NCBI GenBank assembly: GCA_011772205.1
Contig: WVZY01000076.1
Span: 69,092-114,566, forward strand
Origin: Candidatus Latescibacterota bacterium
GTDB taxonomy: Bacteria > Krumholzibacteriota > Krumholzibacteriia > WVZY01
Length of the DNA stretch: 45,475 nt
Direction of reading: 5' to 3'
Shown here piece by piece: positions 23,883 through 32,444 of the stretch; position 1 is the first letter of the stretch, and every line of letters starts with the position of its first letter. The notes beneath the pieces were generated by a model that worked only from the letters and a program-made list of their open reading frames with translations, searched no databases and was not told the DNA's origin. The position numbers were made by a program, and so were the translations under genes.

Positions 23883-24290
23883 ATGATACTGACGAAACGG
23901 GTGAACTACGGTGTCAAGGGGTTGCTCAACTTGGCCAGGAACAACAACCAGTCGTTCCTAAAGAAGATCTCCCAGGAAGAGGAAATTCCTGAGAGCTATC
24001 TTGCCAAGATTTTTCAGGTGTTCGTGCAACGAGGGATACTGGATTCCAAGAAGGGTCCGAATGGAGGATTTTATCTTGCGTCGGAATTGAAGGACATCTC
24101 GATTGGGAAAATAGTCGAATGCCTTGAAGGCGAGCCAAACCTCGATCGGTGTCCATTGAACAGCGTCTATTGTGAGAACAAAGAAACATGCGCTATTTTC
24201 TCTACGTGGCGGAAGCATGAAGAGGCCAAGAACAACATGCTCAAAACAATTACTATCGCTGACATCATGAGCACGTGCACCGAGATCTAA
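23883..24290 (+). CDS. Rrf2/IscR-type iron-sulfur transcription regulator
   Basis: 135 residues. The start at 23883 (MILTKRVNYGVKGLLNLAR) matches the usual family N-terminus; an in-frame upstream extension from 23778 does not. It has a winged helix-turn-helix with ISQEEEIPESYLAKIFQ as recognition part and KGPNGGFYLA as wing. Three cysteines, C90, C97 and C103 (RCPLNSVYCENKETC), have the same spacing as the [2Fe-2S] ligands of IscR. It should sense iron-sulfur status, oxygen or nitric oxide and control transcription. No Fe-S assembly genes are adjacent; a cysteine desulfurase lies 9 kb away. GAGG precedes the ATG. Confidence 0.92.
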   Translation: MILTKRVNYGVKGLLNLARNNNQSFLKKISQEEEIPESYLAKIFQVFVQRGILDSKKGPNGGFYLASELKDISIGKIVECLEGEPNLDRCPLNSVYCENKETCAIFSTWRKHEEAKNNMLKTITIADIMSTCTEI

Positions 24291-24361
24291 TTTTTCCCTC
24301 TCTGTTGATAAGATATTTAGAAAGTTCTCGGAAAGAATATATTCGTTCTCGTATTTGAGAT

Positions 24362-24919
24362 ATGATTCATTACGATATTATTCCTCGAAGTCTTATCGGA
24401 TCGCTACTCCTTGCAGCCACCTCAAAAGGTCTCGCGGCCGTCGTCGTTGGTAAAGGCTCCGAGAGCAGCCGTTTTAGAGATCTTGAACCTCTATTTCCAG
24501 ACCACGAACTCAAACTGGATCGGTCGAAGCTCTCGCCTTATCGGAAAGAGTTCGAGGCGTACCTCGCTGGAAGCAAAGAACAGTTTTCTCTCCCCCTCGA
24601 CTACTCCGCCGTCAGTAGTCCTTTTCATAAAAAGGTTCTCTTGCACTGCCGCAAGATTCCTTTCGGACGCGTTGCGAGCTACGGTGAACTAGCCAAAAGA
24701 GTCGGCTCGCCAAACGGTGCCCGGGCGGTTGGAAATGCGTTGGGAGCAAATCCATTGCCGATCGTCGTTCCATGTCACCGCGTTGTCACTTCCAATGGAG
24801 ATTTGGGGGGGTACTCCGGCGGGCTGCAGATCAAGAAAAAACTTCTCTCGCACGAGGGGATCTCCACCCATCGCTCAAATCTCAGAGCGCTTCTCAAGGA
24901 TTCGACTCGTCGTAGATAG
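24362..24919 (+). CDS. ogt: Methylated-DNA--protein-cysteine methyltransferase
   Basis: A 185-residue O6-alkylguanine-DNA alkyltransferase that moves alkyl groups from guanine to its own cysteine. The active site is C138 in VVPCHRVV. The DNA-binding helix-turn-helix IPFGRVASYGELAKRVG and the asparagine hinge (GNALGANPLP) precede it, and GGYSGGLQIKKKLLSHEG follows. There is no AdaA-type regulatory domain. The last 26 bases overlap the convergent lipoprotein gene on the other strand. Confidence 0.95.
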   Translation: MIHYDIIPRSLIGSLLLAATSKGLAAVVVGKGSESSRFRDLEPLFPDHELKLDRSKLSPYRKEFEAYLAGSKEQFSLPLDYSAVSSPFHKKVLLHCRKIPFGRVASYGELAKRVGSPNGARAVGNALGANPLPIVVPCHRVVTSNGDLGGYSGGLQIKKKLLSHEGISTHRSNLRALLKDSTRRR

Positions 24920-26207
24920 CCATATCGATCCGAGATGGTAGCGCGACAAGGAGCTTCACTACTTTTGTTTCATCCTCTGTAATATCGTCTGGGAGCGGTG
25001 TTCCTCTGTACATGATAAAATCCGAGAAATCGAGGTGGCCGAGACGGATGGTGTGGCCGAGTTCGTGCATGAAGATTTTATATAGCTTGGTTGCAGAAGG
25101 CATATCATTTACCAGATCGATGTCATCCCGGATCGGATGCCCGTCGGCACCATCAGTATGACGTGTAATGCCGATTTGTATGCCCATTTGAGATCTGGAC
25201 TTGTAATGAACCGTAACGCCCGTATCGGGTGGCGAGTCGACGAATGTAAAAAGCTCGAAACCAGCCACATCCATCCATCTTTGGGCAGCGGCGCGTCCCT
25301 CAGCCTCATAATCTATGCCGTTTACATTAACATAAGACGGGATATAGCATTTGACAGGCCGGTGAGTCCATGTAGCGAGCACTGTTGACATATCGACCGA
25401 GCTCGTCCGTGTGAGCGCTTTGAACAACGTCAGAATGTTCCTATATAGCTCTTCATGCAACTGCATCTCTTGAAAGGGAATCATGAGATATTTCTGCTCC
25501 AGGTCATCTACGATATCGAATCTCTTTTTGACGGCGTGATAAAGAACACTCGATGCACCCGTGGAAATCGTTGCAACCGCGGCGCCGGGGGACACGTCTA
25601 TCAAGGAAAACCGGCCGTCCGAGTTTGTTGTCAGGTTGTAAATAGCGCTCGCTGCAATGCGGATGGCCAGTCCCTCGATTGGCGTCCCTGTGAGTACATC
25701 AACGCAGCGCCCAGAGAGGGTGTAGCCGAGAATATGCACCGATGCAACACTGTCGACCGAAGAACGGTTACCAGCTTCGTCGACGCTCCTGATCGCTGCG
25801 TATAAGGTCCTACCTCGGAGGGGATAACGTAAGATATGCCGTTGTCTTTCTCCTGGTGCCAAAGGAACGGGTGGATCTGGAATTACTATGCCAATGTCCC
25901 AAGCTGCTTTGAACGCGTGGGTATAGGAGAACCGCATCTCATAGTGGTGTACGGTCTCCTGGGGGGAGTCGTCCCAGGGAGCGGTCCATTCGATGTACGC
26001 TTCCATCGCTGTGTCCGAGTATGTAAGCACAGGGTCGATGACCGGTTGGGGGGGGAGGCTGTCTTTCGCAGGCCCTCCTATGGTATCGCGGCCTCCGGAA
26101 TCAACGCTGCCAAGGGGACTTTCCTTGCCGCAGCTCATCAGGCCGCTCAGCGAGACCGATAGCGCCAAGGCCGTTACCATTCCGAATATGCGTCGAGAAA
26201 CGATCAT
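24894..26207 (-). CDS. Matrixin-like zinc-protease lipoprotein
   Basis: 437 residues from the ATG at 26207, which begins a proper lipoprotein signal peptide (IFGMVTALALSVSLSGLMSC). The frame is open to 26333, but that extension has no signal character. After a low-complexity stretch there is a fibronectin-type-III-like beta domain (about 55-160, ends RSVDEAGNRSSVDSV), then a carboxypeptidase-regulatory-like domain (LSGRCVDVLTGTPIEG, GRFSLIDVSPG). The C-terminal metzincin-type catalytic part has HELGHTIRLGH with H381, H385, H391 as zinc ligands and a Met-turn candidate M399 (FIMYRG). An extracellular protease anchored by lipid. The catalytic domain is short, so some structural parts may be unusual. 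The 3' end overlaps ogt by 26 bases. Confidence 0.85.
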   Translation of the reverse strand: MIVSRRIFGMVTALALSVSLSGLMSCGKESPLGSVDSGGRDTIGGPAKDSLPPQPVIDPVLTYSDTAMEAYIEWTAPWDDSPQETVHHYEMRFSYTHAFKAAWDIGIVIPDPPVPLAPGERQRHILRYPLRGRTLYAAIRSVDEAGNRSSVDSVASVHILGYTLSGRCVDVLTGTPIEGLAIRIAASAIYNLTTNSDGRFSLIDVSPGAAVATISTGASSVLYHAVKKRFDIVDDLEQKYLMIPFQEMQLHEELYRNILTLFKALTRTSSVDMSTVLATWTHRPVKCYIPSYVNVNGIDYEAEGRAAAQRWMDVAGFELFTFVDSPPDTGVTVHYKSRSQMGIQIGITRHTDGADGHPIRDDIDLVNDMPSATKLYKIFMHELGHTIRLGHLDFSDFIMYRGTPLPDDITEDETKVVKLLVALPSRIDMAIYDESNP

Positions 26208-26459
26208 TTCAGTCTTTGAGGATTTTCGGCGCTTTAAAATACAAATGTGTGGGGGGATATTTGAAATATAGACCTGCTGAGCGGTTGAGACAAGCGGATT
26301 CCACATCTCATCCCGGAACTGAGTGCGGGGCACTACTCGTCCAATTGCGAGGCATCATGAAGTAACTCTATCATGGACAGCTGCATTCTCACGTGGTACG
26401 ATCACTTTTCGCGATTGACGCCACCTGAACTTGAATCTAAGCCTCCACACAGTGGCCAG

Positions 26460-28079
26460 ATGAGCACTTATCGGTATAAGATTCTGTCCCTCATATTGCT
26501 CCTCGCCTGTGGAACGGCGAGCGCGCAGACGGATTACTCGCTCCGGATACGGTCGCTCAGCGAACATCTGGCTGGTTTGGTGGATGATCCGCTGACGGAT
26601 GTATTTTTGAACCCTGCACGATTAGGCGCGTTCGAACGGTTCGAGCTGTATGGGACCCGGCTTCCCGGTAAATCCATCGAGTTTCCCTTCAGGATTCCTT
26701 CATCGGCATATTTCCATGATGAACTCCAAGAGAGTTATTCGCTGTCGACTGGCTATGAACCGATTGTCTTGAGCTCGTTCATCCCCGGAAATGAACGAGC
26801 ATTATCTATCGGAGTAGAGGTGGATTGGGAAGGATATGACCAAGCGGATCGTCAATTCCGCTATAGACCTGAGACTGATCCTGTAGATGGCATCGAGCGA
26901 TCCTCGTATGCCTGGGAGCGTGCCTCGGATACCAAACATGTTCTGCTCGATCTGAGCGGAGCCACATTTGGGAAAGCACACTATGGATTCCGAGTAACCG
27001 CTTCACACGATAGCTACCAGAGGACCGAATTGAACACCGATATCAGTGCGCTGGTTGAAATTGGGCCACAGCTGAACGTATCTTCGAACGTAGCGGCGAT
27101 AATCTATTTCCCGGAAGCGGAGAGAACGAATATCCAAGCTGCCCTCGGAATGGTTCGGCCGGAGAAACGGATTACGGACATTGTAGTTGGCGGTGGGCTA
27201 TGCAGGCAGTTAATTTCGGTTCTCGCAGTTGCCAGCCATGTTAGTGACAATGACGCCGATCGCAATGGGATTGGGTATGGAGGCGAGCCTGTTAGATACT
27301 ATTACAGGGAGTACAGATACGATTCGAATCGTGATTACCTTGGCTATCGCTTGTTCTCGAGGGTGCATTGGCAAATTATGAAGGGGCTCCGAGCCACTCA
27401 TTTTGCATCCTGGGAGCGACTCGAAGGCGATGGGCAGGCTGCTTATACATTCGATAAGAAACAGTACTTGGCGGGGAACTTTAGTGAGATCACCGGAGAA
27501 CGGCTGAGCTATTCATACGATGGTACTGTTTCGTGGCTGCATGCCAACACTTCCTTCGGTTATATGGAAAAGATCCACGAAAATTTCCATGTTATATTTG
27601 GCATCAGGGGCGTTTATGCATGGAGGAGATTCGAAGAAGGAAATGGAGGAGATGCGTCGCTGTTTCTATTCGAGTATCAATCTGGGGGATCGCCGGATTC
27701 TGTGTCGCTTGCATCGGTTTATATGCAGAAACATGATGCTGTTAGAGAAGTATACAAGCTGTTTCTGCCAGTTGCCTGCGAATGGAAGGTTCACAAATTC
27801 GTCACGCTCAGGGCCGGTATCGTCTTTGTAGCGACCCGGGATGATAATAAGGTAAATACACACAGATCCCTCGAAGCCGTCGATATTGAATCCCTATTTC
27901 CCGGGGCAACCTTCGAAATGGACTATGACATCACCCACGAAACCTTCGCTCACTTCAATAACGGTATCGAGGTAAACATAAGCGAAAAGCTCATACTGGA
28001 CCTGTTAGCGACCACATATTACAAAAGCTCTATACATCTCGCTGATTATGCTTATTTATCGGTAAGATATCGTTTTTAG
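26460..28079 (+). CDS. Outer-membrane beta-barrel protein (PorV/UPF0164-like style)
   Basis: 539 residues from the ATG at 26460, which starts a classic signal peptide (YKILSLILLLACGTASAQ). Upstream in-frame codons to 26373 lack signal features. Just after cleavage is GLVDDPLTDVFLNPARLG, the 'D-P-x-x-x-x-x-N-P-A' pattern of outer-membrane barrels in Bacteroidota-like groups. Then come alternating hydrophobic/aromatic strands and a terminal YAYLSVRYRF ending in phenylalanine, the barrel-insertion signature. Ligand or partner unknown. It is divergent from the matrixin-like lipoprotein gene, with a 252-base shared upstream region. Confidence 0.82.
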   Translation: MSTYRYKILSLILLLACGTASAQTDYSLRIRSLSEHLAGLVDDPLTDVFLNPARLGAFERFELYGTRLPGKSIEFPFRIPSSAYFHDELQESYSLSTGYEPIVLSSFIPGNERALSIGVEVDWEGYDQADRQFRYRPETDPVDGIERSSYAWERASDTKHVLLDLSGATFGKAHYGFRVTASHDSYQRTELNTDISALVEIGPQLNVSSNVAAIIYFPEAERTNIQAALGMVRPEKRITDIVVGGGLCRQLISVLAVASHVSDNDADRNGIGYGGEPVRYYYREYRYDSNRDYLGYRLFSRVHWQIMKGLRATHFASWERLEGDGQAAYTFDKKQYLAGNFSEITGERLSYSYDGTVSWLHANTSFGYMEKIHENFHVIFGIRGVYAWRRFEEGNGGDASLFLFEYQSGGSPDSVSLASVYMQKHDAVREVYKLFLPVACEWKVHKFVTLRAGIVFVATRDDNKVNTHRSLEAVDIESLFPGATFEMDYDITHETFAHFNNGIEVNISEKLILDLLATTYYKSSIHLADYAYLSVRYRF

Positions 28080-28140
28080 CCTTCCTCTCTCTTCTTTTCG
28101 GATTGGCCGGTGATTCTTACGATTCCTTCGTGCCCGCCCC

Positions 28141-28168
28141 TTGACAAACGCTTCATTTCTTTTATCCT
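28141..28168 (+). promoter_or_regulatory. Promoter-like element upstream of trxB
   Basis: TTGACA at 28141-28146 and TATCCT at 28163-28168, spacer 16. It would give a leader of about 200 bases to trxB. A second TTGACA at 28185 has no good -10. The rest of 28080-28370 shows nothing else. Confidence 0.35.
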
Positions 28169-28370
28169 TCATGGGTAATCCCCTTTGACAGCGCCTCGAT
28201 TCCATTGCTGTTCTGAAAGGATGCCTCGATATGGAGATGACGAAGGATCGTTTCCAGAAGCGCGGCGCGCTGAATGAAGCTGGGTGTAAAAATCCAAATC
28301 ACAACTTCCCGTCAAACGTCCAGCAGGGAAAACCACTTCCCGCGCTGGCACTGAGAAGGAGAAAAAAGAA

Positions 28371-29300
28371 ATGCCGGAAACGGTCAGAAAAGTGGTCATA
28401 CTGGGCTCGGGTCCCGCGGGTCTCACGGCGGCCATTTATGCAGCCAGAGCCAACCTGGAACCGCTCGTTATCGAAGGAATGCAGCCTGGCGGCCAGCTGA
28501 CGATCACCACTGATGTGGAGAATTACCCCGGGTTTCCGGAAGCGATCATGGGACCGAAACTGATGGAGGACATGAAAAAGCAAGCGGAGCGCTTCGGGAC
28601 CCAGTTCGAGCTAGCAACCGTAGACTGCGTTGATCTCAAAAGCAATCCCAAGCGCCTGTGGGCAGGGAAGAAGGAGTATCAGGCCAGAGCGGTGGTTATC
28701 AGCACTGGTGCCACAGCGAAATGGCTCAACCTTGAAAGCGAGCAAAAGCTCATGGGGCGCGGCGTTTCCGCCTGTGCCACTTGTGATGGATTTTTCTTCA
28801 AAAATAAAGTGATCGCCGTCGTGGGCGGCGGCGACACGGCAATGGAAGAAGCAACCTTTCTCACGAAGTTTGGAAGCAAGGTTTATGTGATCCACCGAAG
28901 GGATGCGCTCCGCGCCTCGAAGGCTATGCAAGAACGGGCGATGCGAAATGAAAAAATCGAGTTTGTCTGGAACTCGATCGTTACCGGAGTATTGGGCGAG
29001 ACGGAGACCGGGCTCAAAGGTGTCCGCCTCGAAAACACGAAGACGGGAGAAGAAAGTACCCTTGAGTGCCAGGGTCTCTTCATCGCAATCGGGCATAAGC
29101 CGAACACCGAAATCTTCAGAGGCCAGTTAGAAATGGATGAGGCGGGATACATCATCACGGAACTCACGAGCACAAAAACGAGCGTTGAGGGTGTTTTCGC
29201 CGCTGGTGATGTCACAGATCATGTTTATCGGCAGGCGGTCACAGCGGCAGGGATGGGTTGCATGGCGGCAATCGATACGGAACGGTACTTGGGAGAGTAA
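28371..29300 (+). CDS. trxB: Thioredoxin reductase
   Basis: A 309-residue low-molecular-weight NADPH-dependent thioredoxin-disulfide reductase. FAD-binding GSGPAGLTAAIYAARA is near the start, the redox pair CATC is at C135/C138, the NADPH-binding GGGDTAMEEA follows, and the final FAD motif FAAGDVTDHVYRQAVTAAG is present. Length is normal. It reduces thioredoxin in the cytoplasm. No thioredoxin gene is adjacent. GGAG occurs before the ATG. Confidence 0.96.
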   Translation: MPETVRKVVILGSGPAGLTAAIYAARANLEPLVIEGMQPGGQLTITTDVENYPGFPEAIMGPKLMEDMKKQAERFGTQFELATVDCVDLKSNPKRLWAGKKEYQARAVVISTGATAKWLNLESEQKLMGRGVSACATCDGFFFKNKVIAVVGGGDTAMEEATFLTKFGSKVYVIHRRDALRASKAMQERAMRNEKIEFVWNSIVTGVLGETETGLKGVRLENTKTGEESTLECQGLFIAIGHKPNTEIFRGQLEMDEAGYIITELTSTKTSVEGVFAAGDVTDHVYRQAVTAAGMGCMAAIDTERYLGE

Positions 29301-29469
29301 ATAGCTTTTGGATCCCGGGCAGAATACGCTCACAACCGAGACTAGAGTGATCGTACTGTAAAAAAGAGAGAGTGAATGCGCCCTCTTTTTCTCTCTGGCA
29401 ATATAGTCGATTATGGATATGGGATAACGTCGTCGGCGGATTTCTGTTCAACGGTCGAAGGAGCACCTC

Positions 29470-30234
29470 ATGACTCTGCAAGGCAAATACGCGGTCATCA
29501 CTGGAGGCGGGACGGGAATCGGCCTCGCCACAGCGCGCCTGCTTGGCAAGAAAGACGCAAGGATTTGCATCATAGGCAGACGCAAGAATGTCCTTGATCA
29601 GGCTGTGGAGTCTTTGAGAGAAGAGGGTATCAATGCAATCAACTATAAGGTTGATGTAACCAATGCTGTGCTAACACAGCAGCTGCAAGATGTATTGAAA
29701 ACCGAGATCGAGTACATCGATATTCTTGTTAACAGTGCAGGCGTCTACAGTGGATCCGCATTTTCGGAGATGGAAGAAGAAATGTGGGATGAAACCTTCG
29801 ATATCAACGTGAAGGGCATCTACTTGATGTCGAAATCGCTTCTCCCGCTGATGCCTCGATCGGGCGCCAGCATCATCAATATTTCTTCCACGCTGGCCTT
29901 TCAGGTGGTTCCTGGCGCTTCCGCTTACTCGGCTTCAAAAGCTGCCGTGGCTTCGCTTACTAAGTCGATGGCGCTCGAGCTTGCGAAGAGAAACATCCGT
30001 GTCAACTGCATTAGTCCCGGTATCATCGACACTCCGATACAAGATCCCTACATGGGCAAAGGAGAACAGCGGGAAAAGAAAGTCAAAGAAGTTGGGCAAA
30101 TGTTCCCCCTCGGAAGGATCGGCACGAGCGAAGACATTGCCAACGCAGTTCTCTTTTTGGCAAGCGACGCCGCTTCCTGGATAACGGGATCGGTTCTAAC
30201 TGTTGATGGAGGCCTCTCGCTTCTGGCGAAGTAA
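29470..30234 (+). CDS. Short-chain dehydrogenase/reductase (FabG-like)
   Basis: A 254-residue classical SDR. It has the cofactor motif TGGGTGIG, NSAGVYSG after strand 4, the catalytic S-Y-K with Y153 and K157 (YSASKAA), and the ending ASDAASWITGSVLTVDGG. The arginine in IGRRKNV after strand 2 points to NADPH. AAGGAG is 7 bases before the ATG. Family members include 3-oxoacyl-ACP reductases and pteridine reductases. The pterin genes 1.3 kb downstream make the latter possible, but nothing in the sequence decides it. Confidence 0.88.
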   Translation: MTLQGKYAVITGGGTGIGLATARLLGKKDARICIIGRRKNVLDQAVESLREEGINAINYKVDVTNAVLTQQLQDVLKTEIEYIDILVNSAGVYSGSAFSEMEEEMWDETFDINVKGIYLMSKSLLPLMPRSGASIINISSTLAFQVVPGASAYSASKAAVASLTKSMALELAKRNIRVNCISPGIIDTPIQDPYMGKGEQREKKVKEVGQMFPLGRIGTSEDIANAVLFLASDAASWITGSVLTVDGGLSLLAK

Positions 30235-30236
30235 TG

Positions 30237-30360
30237 ACAAACCATTGCGAGGATTCGAGCAAGGAGTGCTGCGTGATAGGGATTACGAACCATTGCGCGG
30301 AGCGAGCAGGATGGCTGTGGGGGTGACGAACCGTTACGCGGAGCGAGCAAGGATCCTCAG
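30237..30360. repeat. Cluster of three imperfect extragenic repeat units
   Basis: Units begin at 30237, 30285 and 30326, each with A-CGAACC(A/G)TT(G/A)CGCGGAGCGAGCA as core; the first is more diverged. GCCGGAGGCGG also occurs twice just after (about 30361 and 30433). The pattern is like the 'CATTGCGAGGAGCGAAG' class of extragenic palindromic repeats common in many bacterial genomes. They fill most of the 243-base gap between the SDR gene and the CDP-alcohol transferase gene and probably mark a transcript boundary. Confidence 0.6.
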
Positions 30361-30477
30361 CCGGAGGCGGATATCCGAGCGAACCGGGCGCAGGTGAGGA
30401 ACTCCCATCAAGCAGCAACCAACAGGGATCGCCGCCGGAGGCGGGAGTGACGCCAGCATAATTTATTAAAGAACTCC

Positions 30478-31395
30478 ATGACGTCTGCATCACCCAATCA
30501 GTCCGTGCAGACCGTAGACTTCGAGAAGGCCTACAAGCTGCCGAAGCAGGCGCGGTACTTCAATATGAGCGTCCTTTGGATTTTCTATTATCCACTACTC
30601 CTTCGATTGCTTTACCACATAAAGATCCGACATGAGGTTGTAACCCTCGTCTCTTTCCTTTTCGGTATACTTGCAGGCTTGTTGTTATTGAGGGAAGGAT
30701 ATCTCGCGCTCATCCTTGCGGCCCTTTTTGTCCATCTAAAAGATGTATTCGATGCATGCGACGGGAGTCTTGCGCGTCTAAGAAACCAGACAAATCGAAT
30801 AGCGCGCTTTCTCGATTCGCTCTGCGATTTTCTGGCAATCAACTGGATTGTGGTAGCGCTCGCTATTCGGCTGTATCCGTCATTCGGCAGCGTGGTGATC
30901 GGACTTGCGGTGGGAACGCTGGTATCACTGTTCCTTCAATGTTCGTATTTCAATTACTATCTCATCGCCTATACGAAAATCCACGGAGATACAAACGTGC
31001 GGCATGATGAGCGTTTAACAGAATCGGACAAGAAATTTTATGCTGCATCGTGGAAACGATTTCTGCTAATCTTTCTTCAGAGCATCTACAGGGTAACATA
31101 TGGATGGCAAGACAAATTGGTTGGATTTCTCGACCGAGGCAGCGTTAAAACAGTTTACGGAAAAGCACGCGATAGCTTGGCAGCAGGAGAGTGTAGCGCG
31201 TGGTACGGAGATAAAACCCTCCTCATTCTCAATACACCTCTTTGCTTCGGCACGCATCTTTTTATATTGATCCTTTCCATGCTTCTTTCGCGTCCAGAGT
31301 TCTTTTATTATATTGTGCTGATACCCGGTAACTGTTATCTGCTTTTCAATTACGCATATCGGCAGCGCCGCTTTGCTCGAAGGATTGCACGATAG
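30478..31395 (+). CDS. CDP-alcohol phosphatidyltransferase family membrane protein
   Basis: 305 residues with about six membrane helices. The family motif D-x2-D-G-x2-A-R-x8-G-x3-D-x3-D is present as DACDGSLAR (D92, D95, G96) followed by RFLDSLCD. The usual glycine is alanine here, an odd change in an otherwise intact metal/CDP site. It should transfer a phosphatidyl or similar group from a CDP-linked lipid to an alcohol, or use a soluble CDP-alcohol. The acceptor is unknown. A long loop (about 165-215, NYYLIAYTKIHGDTN onward) is unusual for the small enzymes of the family. The ribosome site is weak. The pterin genes follow downstream on the same strand. Confidence 0.82.
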   Translation: MTSASPNQSVQTVDFEKAYKLPKQARYFNMSVLWIFYYPLLLRLLYHIKIRHEVVTLVSFLFGILAGLLLLREGYLALILAALFVHLKDVFDACDGSLARLRNQTNRIARFLDSLCDFLAINWIVVALAIRLYPSFGSVVIGLAVGTLVSLFLQCSYFNYYLIAYTKIHGDTNVRHDERLTESDKKFYAASWKRFLLIFLQSIYRVTYGWQDKLVGFLDRGSVKTVYGKARDSLAAGECSAWYGDKTLLILNTPLCFGTHLFILILSMLLSRPEFFYYIVLIPGNCYLLFNYAYRQRRFARRIAR

Positions 31396-31502
31396 GGATT
31401 TGCCAGCTAATTTCACTGGCGGTGAAGATCCTGAAAGGGCATTTGTCACTCGACGCCGGGGTGAATGCCCGCATTTCAATTGATTCAAAAAGCAGGAAGA
31501 TC

Positions 31503-31919
31503 ATGGTGTATGTAACAAGGAGAGCGTTCTTCTGTGCCGCTCATCGTTATTATGACCAATCACTATCCAGTGAAAAGAACCGCGAACAGTTTGGCCCTTG
31601 TGTGAACACGCACGGACACAATTATGAACTCGAGGTTACGGTAGTAGGCGAACCTGACGAGAAGACAGGCATGGTCGTGAACCTTACGTCCCTCGACGCG
31701 ATTGTGAAGAAACGTGTGATCGATATCCTAGACCATAAGAATCTCAATGTTGACATCGAGGAGTTCAAGAGCGTGGTACCCACAACAGAGATGATTGCGA
31801 GGTATGCTTGGATGCGTCTTGAAAACTGCATCGAGGGAGCCACCCTTTACCGGGTGCGTCTGTACGAAGACCCGACACTTTTTGTGGACTACTATGGAGA
31901 GGGAGAACACGCCGGATGA
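31503..31919 (+). CDS. 6-pyruvoyl-tetrahydropterin synthase / QueD family protein 1
   Basis: 138 residues from the ATG at 31503, preceded by AGGAAG; the family start (VYVTRRAFFCAAHRYY) fits this and not the ATG at 31422. Zinc ligands are H14, H37 and H39 (NTHGHNY), with catalytic cysteine C33 (GPCVN). A terminal glutamate is present in VRLYEDPTLFVDY. Such enzymes act on dihydroneopterin triphosphate made by GTP cyclohydrolase I, giving 6-pyruvoyl- or 6-carboxy-tetrahydropterin. Its stop overlaps the next gene's start (ATGA), so the two are translated together. Confidence 0.9.
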   Translation: MVYVTRRAFFCAAHRYYDQSLSSEKNREQFGPCVNTHGHNYELEVTVVGEPDEKTGMVVNLTSLDAIVKKRVIDILDHKNLNVDIEEFKSVVPTTEMIARYAWMRLENCIEGATLYRVRLYEDPTLFVDYYGEGEHAG

Positions 31920-32350
31920 CCCATTTGACGTTTGTATCGGAGTTCAACTCTTATCACAGAATGAGGAGCGAAGCTCTCGATGATGCCGAGAACACCCGGA
32001 TCTTCGGCAAATGTGCCAATCCGTCCGGACATGGTCACCGATACCGCATCGAAGTGACGCTGGCCGCGAAAGTTACGGAGAAACGTCCATATGTCCTGCC
32101 GCGAACCGAGATTAGTCGGCTGGTCGAGGAAATCCTTGCGCCAAAGCTTCGGCATCGAAACGTCGATGAAGTTTTTGGCCCGGGATTCGTTTCGAGTGGA
32201 GAAAACCTTGCGAAAGCAATCTGGAACCTCATTGAAACCGAACTTACAACTGAAGTCTCGCTGATCTCGGTAAAAGTGGTCGAGACACGTAAAAACGCAT
32301 TTGTATACAGGGAAGAATCGAAGAACTCATCCCGACAGTTGCTCATATGA
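31916..32350 (+). CDS. 6-pyruvoyl-tetrahydropterin synthase / QueD family protein 2
   Basis: A 144-residue second homologue, clearly diverged from the first. Zinc ligands are H14, H39 and H41 (PSGHGHRYRIEV), with cysteine C33 (GKCANP), and the carboxylate region is VKVVETRKNAFVY. All catalytic residues are kept, so it is an enzyme rather than a dead copy. The start overlaps the previous stop by four bases. Adjacent paralogues could have different products, or could form a mixed oligomer (inference). Confidence 0.9.
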   Translation: MTHLTFVSEFNSYHRMRSEALDDAENTRIFGKCANPSGHGHRYRIEVTLAAKVTEKRPYVLPRTEISRLVEEILAPKLRHRNVDEVFGPGFVSSGENLAKAIWNLIETELTTEVSLISVKVVETRKNAFVYREESKNSSRQLLI

Positions 32351-32444
32351 TGAATCGAAGCCCATTGAAAGCCCGCTGAGCGGGATCATCCACACTTATT
32401 GATTTGAACAGAAAGGGAAAGCGGAGATGAAAGAAGGAGATACT

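Noticed and set aside
29365-29400. AG-rich then CT-rich stretch after trxB considered as a terminator
   Set aside because: The two arms do not pair continuously, so no convincing stem forms before the T-run.
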